64,000 nucleotides of DNA, taken from positions 2,229,501 to 2,293,500 of the forward strand of contig NZ_PDCM01000001.1 in the NCBI RefSeq assembly GCF_008634025.1. Reading direction: 5' to 3'. Position 1 is the first letter of the stretch. Every line of letters begins with the position of its first letter. Source of the stretch: Streptomyces albofaciens JCM 4342. GTDB taxonomy: Bacteria; Actinomycetota; Actinomycetes; Streptomycetales; Streptomycetaceae. Shown here in pieces: positions 1 through 8,082 of this stretch. The notes under the pieces were generated by a model. It did no database searches and was not told the origin of the DNA. It was given only the letters and a program-made list of their open reading frames with translations. A program made the position numbers and the translations under genes.

Positions 1-360
1 CGGCAGCTGGAGATCTCCAGGGGAGGAGTTGTCGATGACCTGAACACGCTTGCCAATTTCGCCCGCGGACAGGGCGCTGCGAACAACCTCCGAGGTGATC
101 TGGTCAGGGCCATCGCCGTGACGTCCGAGGCGGCCCGCTTCCGCGACATCGAGGCGCGGGTACGCCAGGGGCTGGGCAGCTCGGCCACCTTGAGCAGTCA
201 GGAAGCCCGTGAGGAGAACGACTGGGGCCAGGGCTCCGCATTCATGTACCGGGCCAACAGGGTCCCGAACCCGGCGCCGACCCGCCTCGGCAACGAGACG
301 CTCAACAACTGGGGCCAAGGCGCGTCCCACATGGCCATGCTGCTGATCACCCAGAAGTAG
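1..360 (+). CDS. Ribosome-inactivating protein (rRNA N-glycosidase), C-terminal fragment cut by window edge
   Basis: The frame is open from base 1 to the TAG at 358-360, so the true start lies upstream. The fragment contains SEAARF (bases 124-141), the active-site signature of ricin-type rRNA N-glycosidases: the Glu and Arg carry out depurination of the sarcin-ricin loop. EENDWG follows at 211-228, where ricin has ENSWG with the conserved active-site Trp. Spacing between the two motifs also fits the ricin A-chain C-terminal half. The NDWGQG motif recurs as NNWGQG near the C terminus (from 304), an internal echo not expected from ricin. The N-terminal half, with the Tyr residues that stack the adenine, is outside the window. 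Streptomyces RIPs are known; whether this one is secreted cannot be judged here. A terminator hairpin follows. Confidence 0.75.
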   Translation, partial: RQLEISRGGVVDDLNTLANFARGQGAANNLRGDLVRAIAVTSEAARFRDIEARVRQGLGSSATLSSQEAREENDWGQGSAFMYRANRVPNPAPTRLGNETLNNWGQGASHMAMLLITQK

Positions 361-368
361 GCACCCCC

Positions 369-410
369 GTCCGGCCGGGTGTGGCGCCGCCGCGCCGCAC
401 CCGGCCGGAC
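369..410 (+). terminator. Terminator hairpin after the RIP gene
   Basis: A perfect 13-bp inverted repeat (369-381 with 398-410, arm GTCCGGCCGGGTG) lies 9 bases after the RIP stop codon. There is no T tract, as is usual in Streptomyces. Confidence 0.7.
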
Positions 411-422
411 GTGTGCCGTGCC

Positions 423-472
423 TTGACGGCCAGTTGAGGGCTCCCTATGGTCACGCTGACAGAGGACGTCCT
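423..472 (+). promoter_or_regulatory. Candidate promoter and operator of the sialidase operon
   Basis: TTGACG at 423-428 and TATGGT at 446-451 are separated by 17 bases, a good vegetative-type promoter. The palindrome AGGACGTCCT at 463-472 lies just downstream of the predicted start of transcription, placed like a repressor site. A GGGGAGG ribosome-binding site follows at 486-492, before the ATG at 497. The regulator is not in the visible sequence. Confidence 0.5.
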
Positions 473-496
473 ACGTCCGGCCGTCGGGGAGGACCC

Positions 497-1630
497 ATGG
501 CGCACGAGACTTCCCTTCCGTTCCGCGCCGGCTCCGAGGGCTACGCGAGCTTCCGCATCCCGGCCGTCGTCATCACCCGCCCCACCGCCCCGGCCGTGGA
601 CGGCGTCACCACCGCCCCCGGCACCCTGCTCGCCTTCGCCGAGGGCCGGGTGCGCAGCGCCGCCGACCACGGTGACATCGACCTCGTGCTGAAGCGCTCC
701 GCCGACGGCGGCCGCACCTGGGGACCGCTCCAGGTCGTCGCCCACAACGGCGCCGGTACGGCGGGCAACCCGGCTCCGGTGGTGCTGGACGGCGGCCGGA
801 TCGTCCTCCTCCACGTACGCAACGCCGCCACCGCCACCGAGGACCGCATCCGCCGCGGTCTGGTGTCCGCGGCCGACGGGCGGCGCGTATGGGTGCAGCA
901 CAGCGACGACGACGGCGCCACGTGGAGCGCGCCGCGCGAGATCACGGCGCAGGCCAAGCGTTCCAACTGGCGCTGGTACGCCACCACCCCGGGCCACGCC
1001 CTGCAACTGCGCAACGGCCCGCACGCCGGCCGCCTGGTCGTCCCCGCCAACCACTCCATCGCCCCCACCTACTCCGGCGACAACGGCACCGAGGGCCGCT
1101 ACAACGGCGGTCACGTCCTGCTCAGCGACGACGACGGCGCGAGCTGGCGCATCGGCTACACGGACAGCAAACCCAACAACTACATCAACGCCAACGAGAC
1201 CACCGCGGCCGAACTCCCCGACGGCGCCCTCTACTTCAACACCCGCAACGACTCCCCGGCCCCCGGCAACCGCGCCGACGCCCGCTCCGCGCCCGAGTCG
1301 GGCGGCGAGCGGCTGATCAAGCCCTTCCGCCCGCAGGCCGGGCTGACCGGGCCCGTCGTCGAAGGCAGCGTGCTGCACCTGGGCGAGCCCGACGTGCTGC
1401 TCTTCTCCGGCCCCGCCGACCCGGCCGACCGCGCGCTGATGACCGTACGGGCGAGCCGGGACCGCGGCGTGACCTGGTACGCGGCGCACACCGTCGACGG
1501 GCTCCCGGCCGCCTACTCGGACCTCGTACGGATCGACGCCGCGACCGTCGGGCTGCTCTACGAGACGGGCGATTTCAGCGCCTATTCGACGATCACCTTC
1601 CGCCGCATCCCTGTGGAGGAGCTGGTATGA
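497..1630 (+). CDS. Sialidase (exo-alpha-sialidase, BNR/Asp-box family)
   Basis: A 377-residue six-bladed-propeller sialidase of GH33 type, expected to release terminal sialic acid or a related nonulosonic sugar. FRIP at residues 19-22 supplies the first Arg of the carboxylate-binding triad. EGR...GDIDL around 49-62 is typical of the family. Asp boxes are SADGGRTW (68-75), SDDDGATW (136-143), SDDDGASW (210-217) and SRDRGVTW near 320. An AAYSDL segment near 335 probably carries the nucleophilic Tyr. The ATG at 497 is chosen for its GGGGAGG site; an in-frame upstream start at 413 lacks one. No signal peptide is evident, so the enzyme looks cytoplasmic. That would fit imported glycans, since the stop overlaps the start of a sugar ABC transporter lipoprotein gene (ATGA). 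Confidence 0.85.
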   Translation: MAHETSLPFRAGSEGYASFRIPAVVITRPTAPAVDGVTTAPGTLLAFAEGRVRSAADHGDIDLVLKRSADGGRTWGPLQVVAHNGAGTAGNPAPVVLDGGRIVLLHVRNAATATEDRIRRGLVSAADGRRVWVQHSDDDGATWSAPREITAQAKRSNWRWYATTPGHALQLRNGPHAGRLVVPANHSIAPTYSGDNGTEGRYNGGHVLLSDDDGASWRIGYTDSKPNNYINANETTAAELPDGALYFNTRNDSPAPGNRADARSAPESGGERLIKPFRPQAGLTGPVVEGSVLHLGEPDVLLFSGPADPADRALMTVRASRDRGVTWYAAHTVDGLPAAYSDLVRIDAATVGLLYETGDFSAYSTITFRRIPVEELV

Positions 1631-3108
1631 GCACCGGTACGTACGACGACGGCCGGGACCGGGGCCGAGATCCGGACCGGGGCCGAGATGCGGACCGGGA
1701 CCGGGACCCGCACCGGAGCCAAGACCCGCACCGGGACCGGAGCCAAGCCCCCTACCGGGACCGGAAGCCCGGCCGCATCCGCCGCCGGGCCCTGCTCGGC
1801 GGGGCGGCCACGGCCGCCGCGGCCGCCGCCGGGTTCACGCTGGCCGGCTGCGGAGACGGCGGCGACGGGGACGGCGGCGCGGCACCGAAGGAGCGCAAGA
1901 AGGGCCAGAAGATCCAGCTGTCCTTCTGGTCATGGGTGCCGGGCATCGACAAACCGGTGGACCTGTGGAACCGCGAACACCCCGACGTGCAGGTCAAGGT
2001 GGAGAAGGTGTCCGCCGTCGACGGCCGCCAGTACGCCAAGATGCACGCCGCCGTCAAAGCCGGCAACCCGCCCGACCTCGCCCAGATCGAATTCCCCGTC
2101 GTCCCCGGATTCCTGCTGGACAACGCCCTCTTCGACCTGTCCGCCCTCGGCGCCGCCCGCTACAAGGACCGTTTCGTGGGCTGGCAGTGGCAGCAGTCCG
2201 TGTTCGGCCAGGGGGTGTACGCCATCCCGCAGGCGTCCGGCCCGATGGGCTTCTTCGTACGCCATGACCTCCTCGGCAAGTGGAACATCCAGCTGCCGCA
2301 GACCTGGGACGAGTATGAGGAGGCCGCCAAGGCCGTCCGGCGGCAGGGCGCCTGGATCGAGACGTTCGCACCCACGAACGGCAACCGCTTCGCCGGGCTG
2401 GCCTGGCAGGCGGGCGCCAAATGGTACGCCGCCGAGGGCGACACCTGGACCGTGCACATCGACGACGAGCCCACCCGCAAGGTCGCCGACTACTGGGAGT
2501 CGCTGGTCCGCCGCAAGCTGGTCAAGACCGTCCCGGACCGGCAGAACGCCTGGTACAAGGACATCCAGACGGGCGCCGTCCCCGCCTGGATCGGCGCCAG
2601 CTGGGGCGACGCGCTGCTCGCGGGCAACGCGCCGGGCACCAAGGGGAAGTGGCGCGTCGCACCGCTGCCCCAATGGCAGAAGGGCGCCAACGCGCATGCC
2701 AACTGGGGCGGCTCCACCACGGCCGTCTTCGCGAAGGCCTCCTACCCCAAGGACGCGCTGGCCTTCGCCCTCTGGCTCAACTCCGACCCCAAGTCCATCG
2801 CGCTGCTGATAGAGGGCGGTTACGGCTTCCCGAGCGCGAAGAAGGGCTACGCCACCGGCGACCTCGACGTGTACCGCGACTTCTTCGGCGGCCAGGCGTA
2901 CAGCAAGGTGTTCGCGGACGCGGGCGCGCACGTCGACACGAGCTGGCAGTGGGGGCCGGGCGTGGACACCCTCTACCAGCGGCTCGGCGACGCCTTCACG
3001 GAAGCGCTGGACGACGGCAGCTCGTTCCGGTCGGTGCTGCGGACCGTACAGGCGCAGACCGTCTCCGACCTGCGGGGCAAGGGACTGAAGGTGGAGAGCG
3101 GCGGGTGA
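1627..3108 (+). CDS. Sugar ABC transporter substrate-binding lipoprotein
   Basis: A 493-residue extracellular solute-binding protein of family 1, delivering sugar to the two permeases encoded next. After about 50 hydrophilic residues come RIRRRALLGG, an Ala-rich hydrophobic stretch and the lipobox LAGC, i.e. a lipoprotein signal with a possible Tat twin-arginine. The mature part has typical SBP features (FWSWVPG, a Trp-rich sugar-binding region, WGDALL, NWGGSTTAVF). The odd part is the N-terminal extension: residues about 11-40 are Asp/Arg repeats encoded by an 18-base tandem repeat. No other start lies between the repeat and the signal, so the extension appears to be translated. The ATGA overlap with the sialidase suggests coupling and a substrate linked to sialidase products. 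No ATPase gene is present; Streptomyces often use the shared MsiK ATPase. Confidence 0.85.
   Translation: MSTGTYDDGRDRGRDPDRGRDADRDRDPHRSQDPHRDRSQAPYRDRKPGRIRRRALLGGAATAAAAAAGFTLAGCGDGGDGDGGAAPKERKKGQKIQLSFWSWVPGIDKPVDLWNREHPDVQVKVEKVSAVDGRQYAKMHAAVKAGNPPDLAQIEFPVVPGFLLDNALFDLSALGAARYKDRFVGWQWQQSVFGQGVYAIPQASGPMGFFVRHDLLGKWNIQLPQTWDEYEEAAKAVRRQGAWIETFAPTNGNRFAGLAWQAGAKWYAAEGDTWTVHIDDEPTRKVADYWESLVRRKLVKTVPDRQNAWYKDIQTGAVPAWIGASWGDALLAGNAPGTKGKWRVAPLPQWQKGANAHANWGGSTTAVFAKASYPKDALAFALWLNSDPKSIALLIEGGYGFPSAKKGYATGDLDVYRDFFGGQAYSKVFADAGAHVDTSWQWGPGVDTLYQRLGDAFTEALDDGSSFRSVLRTVQAQTVSDLRGKGLKVESGG
1656..1745 (+). repeat. 18-base tandem repeat (5 units) inside the solute-binding protein gene
   Basis: Five 18-base units (1656, 1674, 1692, 1710, 1728), the first two nearly identical, encode hexapeptides such as DRGRDP, DRDRDP and HRSQDP. 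The repeat sits ahead of the lipoprotein signal, and its copy number could vary between strains without breaking the frame. Confidence 0.7.
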
Positions 3109-4105
3109 GGGGAGCTAACCGGACACGCAGCCGGGCCGCCCGTCCGGCCCGCCCCGTACGGCGCTCCCGCCACCCTCACCACCCCGCCACCCCCGGCTCA
3201 CCCGTACCGAAGCCCGCAACGCCCGCGCCGCCGCCGGCTTCGTCCTGCCCTTCCTCGCCCTCTTCCTCCTCTGCTTCCTCGCCCCGATCGGCTACGCCGT
3301 CCACCAGAGCCTGCACCGCACCGAGCGCACCGGCCCGCTCGGCCTCGGCGGCCAGGAACGCGAGGTCTTCGCGGGCTTCGCGAACTACGCGCACGCGCTC
3401 GCCGACGACCGCTTCCTGACCGGCTTCGGCCGGGTCCTGCTCTTCGGTGCCGTCCAGATACCGCTGATGATCGCCTTGGCGACCGTCCTCGCCCTCCTCC
3501 TGGAGAGCGCGAGCGCGCGCGGCGTCACCTTCTTCCGCAGCGCGTTCTTCCTGCCGTACGGCGTCCCCGGCGTCATCGCCTCGATCCTGTGGGGCTTCCT
3601 GTACGTACCGGGCATCAGCCCGCTCGTGGAGCTCGCCGGGTCGCTCGGCCTGCACGTGGACTTCCTCGCCCGGGACACCGTCCTGTGGTCCATCGCCAAC
3701 ATCGTCCTGTGGCAGTTCACCGGCTACAACATGCTCGTACTGATCTCCCAGCTCAAGGCCGTGCCGGACGAGCTGTACGAGGCGGCGCGCATCGACGGCG
3801 CGAACGCCTGGCACATCGCCCGGCACATCAAGATCCCGCTGATCCGGCCCGCACTCGTGCTGACCACCGTCTTCAGCATCATCGGCACGCTCCAGCTGTT
3901 CGCCGAGCCGATGGTGCTGCGGCCCCTCGCCGCCACCATCGACTCCGGCTTCACCCCCAACCTGCACGCGTACAGCGAGGCGTTCGTGAGCAACAACCAG
4001 CACGTGGCGGCGGCCGAGGCGGTATTGCTGGCGCTGGTCGCCTGCGTGCTGTCGTTCGGCTTCCTGCGGCTGGTGGGGCAGCGGGGCGAGGGGGGCGACA
4101 GGTGA
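3105..4105 (+). CDS. Sugar ABC transporter permease (MalF/UgpA type), apparent 5' frameshift
   Basis: An inner-membrane permease with the cytoplasmic EAA loop (EAARIDGANAW). The main frame is open from 3119 to 4105 and begins with a normal first membrane segment (FVLPFLALFLLCFLAPIGYA). It has no ATG, GTG or TTG until 3467, and a stop at 3116-3118 closes it upstream. The only sensible start is the GTG at 3105, overlapping the preceding TGA (GTGA), in a different frame. A single missing base between about 3140 and 3205, a C-rich stretch, would join them. This is either a sequencing error or a recent inactivating mutation. If 3467 were used instead, the first membrane span would be lost. The frame disruption is seen directly; its cause is inferred. 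Confidence 0.75.
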
Positions 4106-5022
4106 CCCGTACCACTCTCCACGAGACCCCCCTACCCGTACGCCCGCCCGGGGCCGCCGCCCGCCCGTCCGGCACGGCCACCCGCCCACCCCTCCGCTAC
4201 CGCGTCATCACCGCCTCCCTCCTCACCGTCGCCGCGATCTACTTCCTCGTCCCCGTCTACTGGCTGATCGTCTCCGCCACCAAGAACAGCGCCGACCTCT
4301 TCGGCACCTTCGGCTTCTGGTTCGCCCACCCGCGCCCTCTGGAGTACCTCCGCGACGTCCTCACCTACGATCACGGCGTCTACGTCCGCTGGTTCGCGAA
4401 CTCCCTGCTGTACGCGGGCGCGGGCGCGCTCGCCGCCACCCTGCTCTCCGCCGCGGCCGGTTACGGGCTCGCCAAATTCCCGTTCCCGGGCCGCGAGGCC
4501 GTCTTCAACCTCGTCCTGGCGGGCGTCCTCATCCCCGGTACCGCCCTGGCGCTCCCCCTCTACTTCCTCTTCAGCTCCATGGGCCTGGCCAACACCTACT
4601 GGGCGGTGCTCCTCCCCAGCGTCGTGAGCCCCTTCGGCGTCTACCTCTGCCGGATCTACGCGGCGGCCGCCGTACCCGACTCGCTCCTGGAGGCGGCCCG
4701 CATCGACGGCGCGGGCGAGGCCCGCATCTTCGCCGGGCTGGGCCTACGCCTCATGACCCCGGCCCTGGTCACCGTCTTCCTCTTCCAGTTCGTCCACATC
4801 TGGAACAACTATTTCCTGCCGCTGGTCATGCTCGCCGACTCCGACCTCTACCCCGTCCAGCTCGGCCTGACGTCCTGGACCGGCTACGCGGACCGGCAGC
4901 CGGAGCTGTACCAGTACACGGTGGGCGGCGCGTTCCTGTCCGTACTGCCGCTGATGGTGCTGATGACGGTCCTCCAGCGGTACTGGCGTACGGGCCTCAC
5001 CGAGGGCAGCGTGAAGGCGTGA
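4102..5022 (+). CDS. Sugar ABC transporter permease (MalG type)
   Basis: A 306-residue second permease. It has about six membrane spans, a first span near ITASLLTVAAIYFLVPVYWL, and the EAA loop EAARIDGAGEARIF in the fourth cytoplasmic loop. This is the usual MalG/AraQ arrangement. The GTG at 4102 overlaps the stop of the first permease (GTGA), so it is translationally coupled. It is the last gene of the sialidase/importer operon; a small inverted repeat begins at its stop codon. Confidence 0.88.
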   Translation: MTRTTLHETPLPVRPPGAAARPSGTATRPPLRYRVITASLLTVAAIYFLVPVYWLIVSATKNSADLFGTFGFWFAHPRPLEYLRDVLTYDHGVYVRWFANSLLYAGAGALAATLLSAAAGYGLAKFPFPGREAVFNLVLAGVLIPGTALALPLYFLFSSMGLANTYWAVLLPSVVSPFGVYLCRIYAAAAVPDSLLEAARIDGAGEARIFAGLGLRLMTPALVTVFLFQFVHIWNNYFLPLVMLADSDLYPVQLGLTSWTGYADRQPELYQYTVGGAFLSVLPLMVLMTVLQRYWRTGLTEGSVKA

Positions 5023-5036
5023 CAGTATCGCTGTCA
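5020..5036 (+). promoter_or_regulatory. Inverted repeat between permease stop and npdG start
   Basis: TGACAG-TATCG-CTGTCA. The left arm contains the permease stop TGA, and the right arm ends on the A of the npdG ATG. It could be an operator or an RNA hairpin hiding the npdG start. No purine-rich ribosome-binding site is seen before npdG. Confidence 0.4.
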
Positions 5037-5770
5037 TGACTACTTCCGACGACGCACAGTCCGCCGCCACCACGGCCGAAGCAGCCAAGAAGAAGCCTGC
5101 GAAGGACCCCTGGGACCTCCCCGACGTCTCCGGCCTCGTCGTCGGCGTCCTCGGCGGCACCGGCGACCAGGGGCGCGGCCTGGCGTACCGGCTCGCCCGC
5201 GCCGGCCAGAAGGTGATCATCGGCTCGCGCGCGGCGGAGCGGGCACAGGCCGCCGCCGACGAGCTGGGCCACGGCGTCGAGGGCGCGGACAACGCGGAGT
5301 GCGCGCGGCGCAGCGACATCGTCATCGTGGCCGTACCGTGGGACGGCCACGCCAAGACCCTCCAGTCCCTCCGCGAGGAACTCGCGGGCAAGCTCGTCGT
5401 CGACTGCGTCAACCCCCTCGGCTTCGACAAGAAGGGCGCCTACGCGCTCAAGCCGGAGGAGGGCAGCGCCGCCGAGCAGGCCGCGGCCCTGCTTCCCGAC
5501 TCCCGCGTCACCGCCGCCTTCCACCACCTCTCCGCGGTCCTCCTCCAGAACCCGGAGATCGAGGAGATCGACACCGACGTGATGGTCCTCGGCGAGTCCC
5601 GCGCCGACACCGACCAGGTCCAGGCCCTGGCCGCCCGCATCCCCGGCATGCGCGGCATCTACGCGGGCCGCCTGCGCAACGCGCACCAGGTCGAGTCCCT
5701 GGTGGCCAACCTGATCTCCACCAACCGGCGCTACAAAGCGCATGCGGGCCTGCGCATCACGGACGTATAG
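5036..5770 (+). CDS. npdG: F420-dependent NADP+ oxidoreductase (NADPH-dependent F420 reductase)
   Basis: A 244-residue Rossmann-fold enzyme that moves hydride between NADPH and coenzyme F420. The dinucleotide motif GVLGGTGDQGRGLA lies at about residues 38-51, followed by IIGSRAAERA, where the Arg would bind the NADPH 2'-phosphate. IVIVAVPWDGH and the VDCVNPLGF segment are typical of the NpdG/Fno family, as is AFHHLSAVLL. The first 30 residues form a Lys/Ala-rich extension common in actinobacterial members. It lies 13 bases after the permease gene but its function is unrelated, so it is probably transcribed separately. Confidence 0.88.
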   Translation: MTTSDDAQSAATTAEAAKKKPAKDPWDLPDVSGLVVGVLGGTGDQGRGLAYRLARAGQKVIIGSRAAERAQAAADELGHGVEGADNAECARRSDIVIVAVPWDGHAKTLQSLREELAGKLVVDCVNPLGFDKKGAYALKPEEGSAAEQAAALLPDSRVTAAFHHLSAVLLQNPEIEEIDTDVMVLGESRADTDQVQALAARIPGMRGIYAGRLRNAHQVESLVANLISTNRRYKAHAGLRITDV

Positions 5771-5890
5771 TCCGGGCCGTCAGCCCCCTCCTCCTCCCAC
5801 GAAAAGGAATGGTGACGCCATGCAGTGGTTGCCCTAGCCGCCCGCCCGGAAGGTCCGGGAGCCCGGGCGGCGGGTTCCGGAAGGAACGCG

Positions 5891-6196
5891 ATGTCCCGCA
5901 CGGACAAAACGAAACCACTGTGGGTACGCCACGCGGAGCACGGCCCCCGGCCGGTCCACGACCACCGCTACGGCCCCTGCGACCTCCCGCCCCACCCGAC
6001 GCGGGAGGCCGCAGGCACCCGCTGTCGCTGGGAGCACCCCGGCACGCTCCTCCTCGGCCACACCTGCTGTGCCGGCTGCCAGCGGCGCGGCTGCACGAAG
6101 GAGTGGCAGGCGTACGTACGCTCCGGCAACCGCAGGACACGCCATGCGGCCCGGCGTGCGGCGAGGCGCTACGTCACCGGGGACTGGGCCGACTGA
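5891..6196 (+). CDS. Small Cys/Arg-rich hypothetical protein
   Basis: A 101-residue basic protein I do not recognise. It has one Cys in RYGPC and a cluster CCAGCQRRGC near residues 60-70, suggesting a small metal-binding or nucleic-acid-binding fold. An AAGGA ribosome-binding site is at 5880-5884. GC-rich coding usage in this frame and the Cys spacing support a real gene. A strong hairpin follows directly. Confidence 0.6.
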   Translation: MSRTDKTKPLWVRHAEHGPRPVHDHRYGPCDLPPHPTREAAGTRCRWEHPGTLLLGHTCCAGCQRRGCTKEWQAYVRSGNRRTRHAARRAARRYVTGDWAD

Positions 6197-6207
6197 CCTC
6201 CCTCTAC

Positions 6208-6245
6208 GGGCCCCTGGGGCGGCCGGGCGCCGCCCCAGGGGGCCC
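6208..6245 (+). terminator. GC-rich hairpin terminator
   Basis: The arms at 6208-6222 and 6230-6245 pair over 15 bp with one bulged base around a 7-base loop, 11 bases after the preceding stop. Confidence 0.65.
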
Positions 6246-6349
6246 GACCGTCCCCCGGTCCCCGGCCGCCCGGGGCCCTCGGCCCCCGCCCCACGGTCAT
6301 GGTGGACACTGGGAGAAAACACCACACCCCACCCACAGGAGCCGACCCC

Positions 6350-6547
6350 ATGCCCCGCCTCGCCGTCTTCGCCCTCGTCGTCTGCGCCCTCGCCGTCGCC
6401 GCGGCCGTCGTCTCGTTCGCCCAGGGCAGCTGGCTCGGCATCGTGTGGATCTTGATGGCGGGGATCAGCAGCAACATGGCGTGGTTCTATGTGCGGAAGG
6501 CGAAGATGGAGCGCGCGGGCCAGGACGGTGCGGCCGCAGCCGGCTGA
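6350..6547 (+). CDS. Small two-span membrane protein
   Basis: A 65-residue protein with two hydrophobic segments (about residues 4-22 and 27-46) joined by a short loop, then a charged C-terminal tail KAKMERAG. The ATG at 6350 is preceded by CACAGGAG at 6335-6342, a good ribosome-binding site. No enzyme motif is present. It ends 11 bases before the convergent XRE regulator. Confidence 0.6.
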   Translation: MPRLAVFALVVCALAVAAAVVSFAQGSWLGIVWILMAGISSNMAWFYVRKAKMERAGQDGAAAAG

Positions 6548-6558
6548 GAACCGCCTGG

Positions 6559-7725
6559 TCAGAGCGCGTACGGATCGGCGCGCACGGCGTCTCCGAGGTG
6601 CTTGAGGGCATCGCGGAGCGCGGGTGGGGCTCCGGTGGCGGCGAGGCCGTTGCGTACGGCCTCGTCCAGCAGCCGCCGGGTACGTACGGACGCGGTCTCA
6701 CCGACGGTGGGTACTATCGCGGCCACCAGCTCTTCGGCGTCGCGCCACGCGCGGAGGTGCAGTAGGCAGTCCAGGAGTCGGGCGGCGGCCATGCCCCGAT
6801 GCCCGACGACGGGTCCGCCTCGCTGCTCCGCGGAGCTCTGGAGGAAAGGGACGGCCCCTGCGTGGTCGCCCGCGGTCTGGATGGCGTGTCCGTGATGCCC
6901 GTCGATCTCATCAGTCAGGATCCACCACGACCACGCCGGATCTTGAGACGTGCCGTCGCACTCCAGCAGCGACCGCGCCCTGTCGAACAAGCGACCGGCC
7001 TCGGCGAGGGCACCGCAGCCCGCGAGCCCCTTCGCCTCCCGCACGCGGAAGATCGCCTCGACCCGGGGCGACAGGCGGTCCTGCTCGATGACCGCACGCG
7101 CCACGGCCAGCTCCTCGCGGCAGCGGCCGAGCCAGCCGGAATGCATCGCGATGTTCTGCAGAATGAGCAACTCCATCGACCGGTCGCCGGACAGCTTCGC
7201 CAGAAACAGCGCCTCTTGATTGAAACGCCGCGCGGCGTCGTGCAGCTCGGCGTCGAAGAGGGCCCAGCCGGCGACCTCGGCCAGCTCGCTCGCGGCCGAT
7301 CTGATGTCGCGTCCGTACGTGCTGTCGTAGTCGCCGTCTCCCAGCCGCCGGTGCACGCTTTTGAAGGTACGTGCCGCCACTTCGGCGATCGGCATTCCCG
7401 TCAACTCGTTGTCCAGAAAGATCAGCCGCTGGGACGCTTCCCGGATCGCCTGCGCGTACTCGGCCCCGCGCGTTTCGTTCAGACGCAGCAGCGGCACGCG
7501 CTCGTGCACGTCCTCGCGCAACCGCCCCACCGAAACGTCCAAGGCCGCGGCGATGAAGGGCAGCCATTCCCGGGGAACCCGCTTCCCCGTCTCCCACCTG
7601 CTGACTTCCTTCCGCGTCACAGGATCGCCGCAGACACCGGCGGCCTTGCAGACCTCACGCGCCAACCACGCTTGCGAGCGCTCGCCCCGGAGGTGACGGA
7701 TGCGAGCCCCGATGTTTTCCGGCAT
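6559..7725 (-). CDS. XRE-family transcriptional regulator with TPR-like C-terminal domain
   Basis: A 388-residue cytoplasmic protein. The N-terminal 70 residues form a Cro/CI helix-turn-helix (VTRKEVSRWETGKRVP is the recognition-helix region). The remaining 300 residues are helical and Ala/Leu-rich in a tetratricopeptide-like pattern, a layout common in Streptomyces regulators that sense peptides or protein partners. The ATG at 7725 is chosen because the helix-turn-helix begins directly after it. GGAG lies only 2 bases upstream, so the message may be leaderless. It is transcribed away from the small peptide and PIMT-like methyltransferase genes, so it is a plausible regulator of them. Confidence 0.82.
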   Translation of the reverse strand: MPENIGARIRHLRGERSQAWLAREVCKAAGVCGDPVTRKEVSRWETGKRVPREWLPFIAAALDVSVGRLREDVHERVPLLRLNETRGAEYAQAIREASQRLIFLDNELTGMPIAEVAARTFKSVHRRLGDGDYDSTYGRDIRSAASELAEVAGWALFDAELHDAARRFNQEALFLAKLSGDRSMELLILQNIAMHSGWLGRCREELAVARAVIEQDRLSPRVEAIFRVREAKGLAGCGALAEAGRLFDRARSLLECDGTSQDPAWSWWILTDEIDGHHGHAIQTAGDHAGAVPFLQSSAEQRGGPVVGHRGMAAARLLDCLLHLRAWRDAEELVAAIVPTVGETASVRTRRLLDEAVRNGLAATGAPPALRDALKHLGDAVRADPYAL

Positions 7726-7810
7726 GACTCCATACTGGCCGACACGGGGCCGACAAGAGGCCGGCATGGGGCGGCTGTTGTACGTGGTGGCGTGGCGACA
7801 CGATTGCCTC

Positions 7811-8010
7811 ATGAACCAATACCGAGGAACCCTCGACCCCCCCCCGTCCACCTGCTGGATCCGTTCGCAGGAGACATCAACCCCATTCCGAGGGACGGCT
7901 GCGCCCGTTGCGCGGCGGAGGCCGCGCGGCGGGAGGGGGCGCGGGATGCGGGGCATCTCTTCGTGGCCGTGGAAGCGAGCAATGAGATTCGTCGGCACCC
8001 GCGTCACCGG
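7811..8010 (+). pseudogene. Candidate small CxxC protein, frame broken at a run of nine C
   Basis: From 7846 to about 8010 one frame has coding-like third positions and reads DPFAGDINPIPRDGCARC, then a charged helix and SNEIRRHP. It resembles small CxxC proteins I recall beside XRE genes in Streptomyces. The only ATG nearby (7811) is in another frame; one extra C in the C9 run at 7837-7845 would join them. Otherwise the frame could start at GTG 7792 or TTG 7804 without good ribosome-binding sites. After about 8010 codon bias is lost, but no stop occurs until 8211, so the natural end also seems lost. It may be a decayed gene or one switched by slippage. Confidence 0.35.
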
Positions 8011-8082
8011 GTTGTTCAGGGGGACGTTAGTGGTGCGGGAGTGGGTCCCGGTCCGGTACAGCACAGGCGAGGAGCGTACGTC

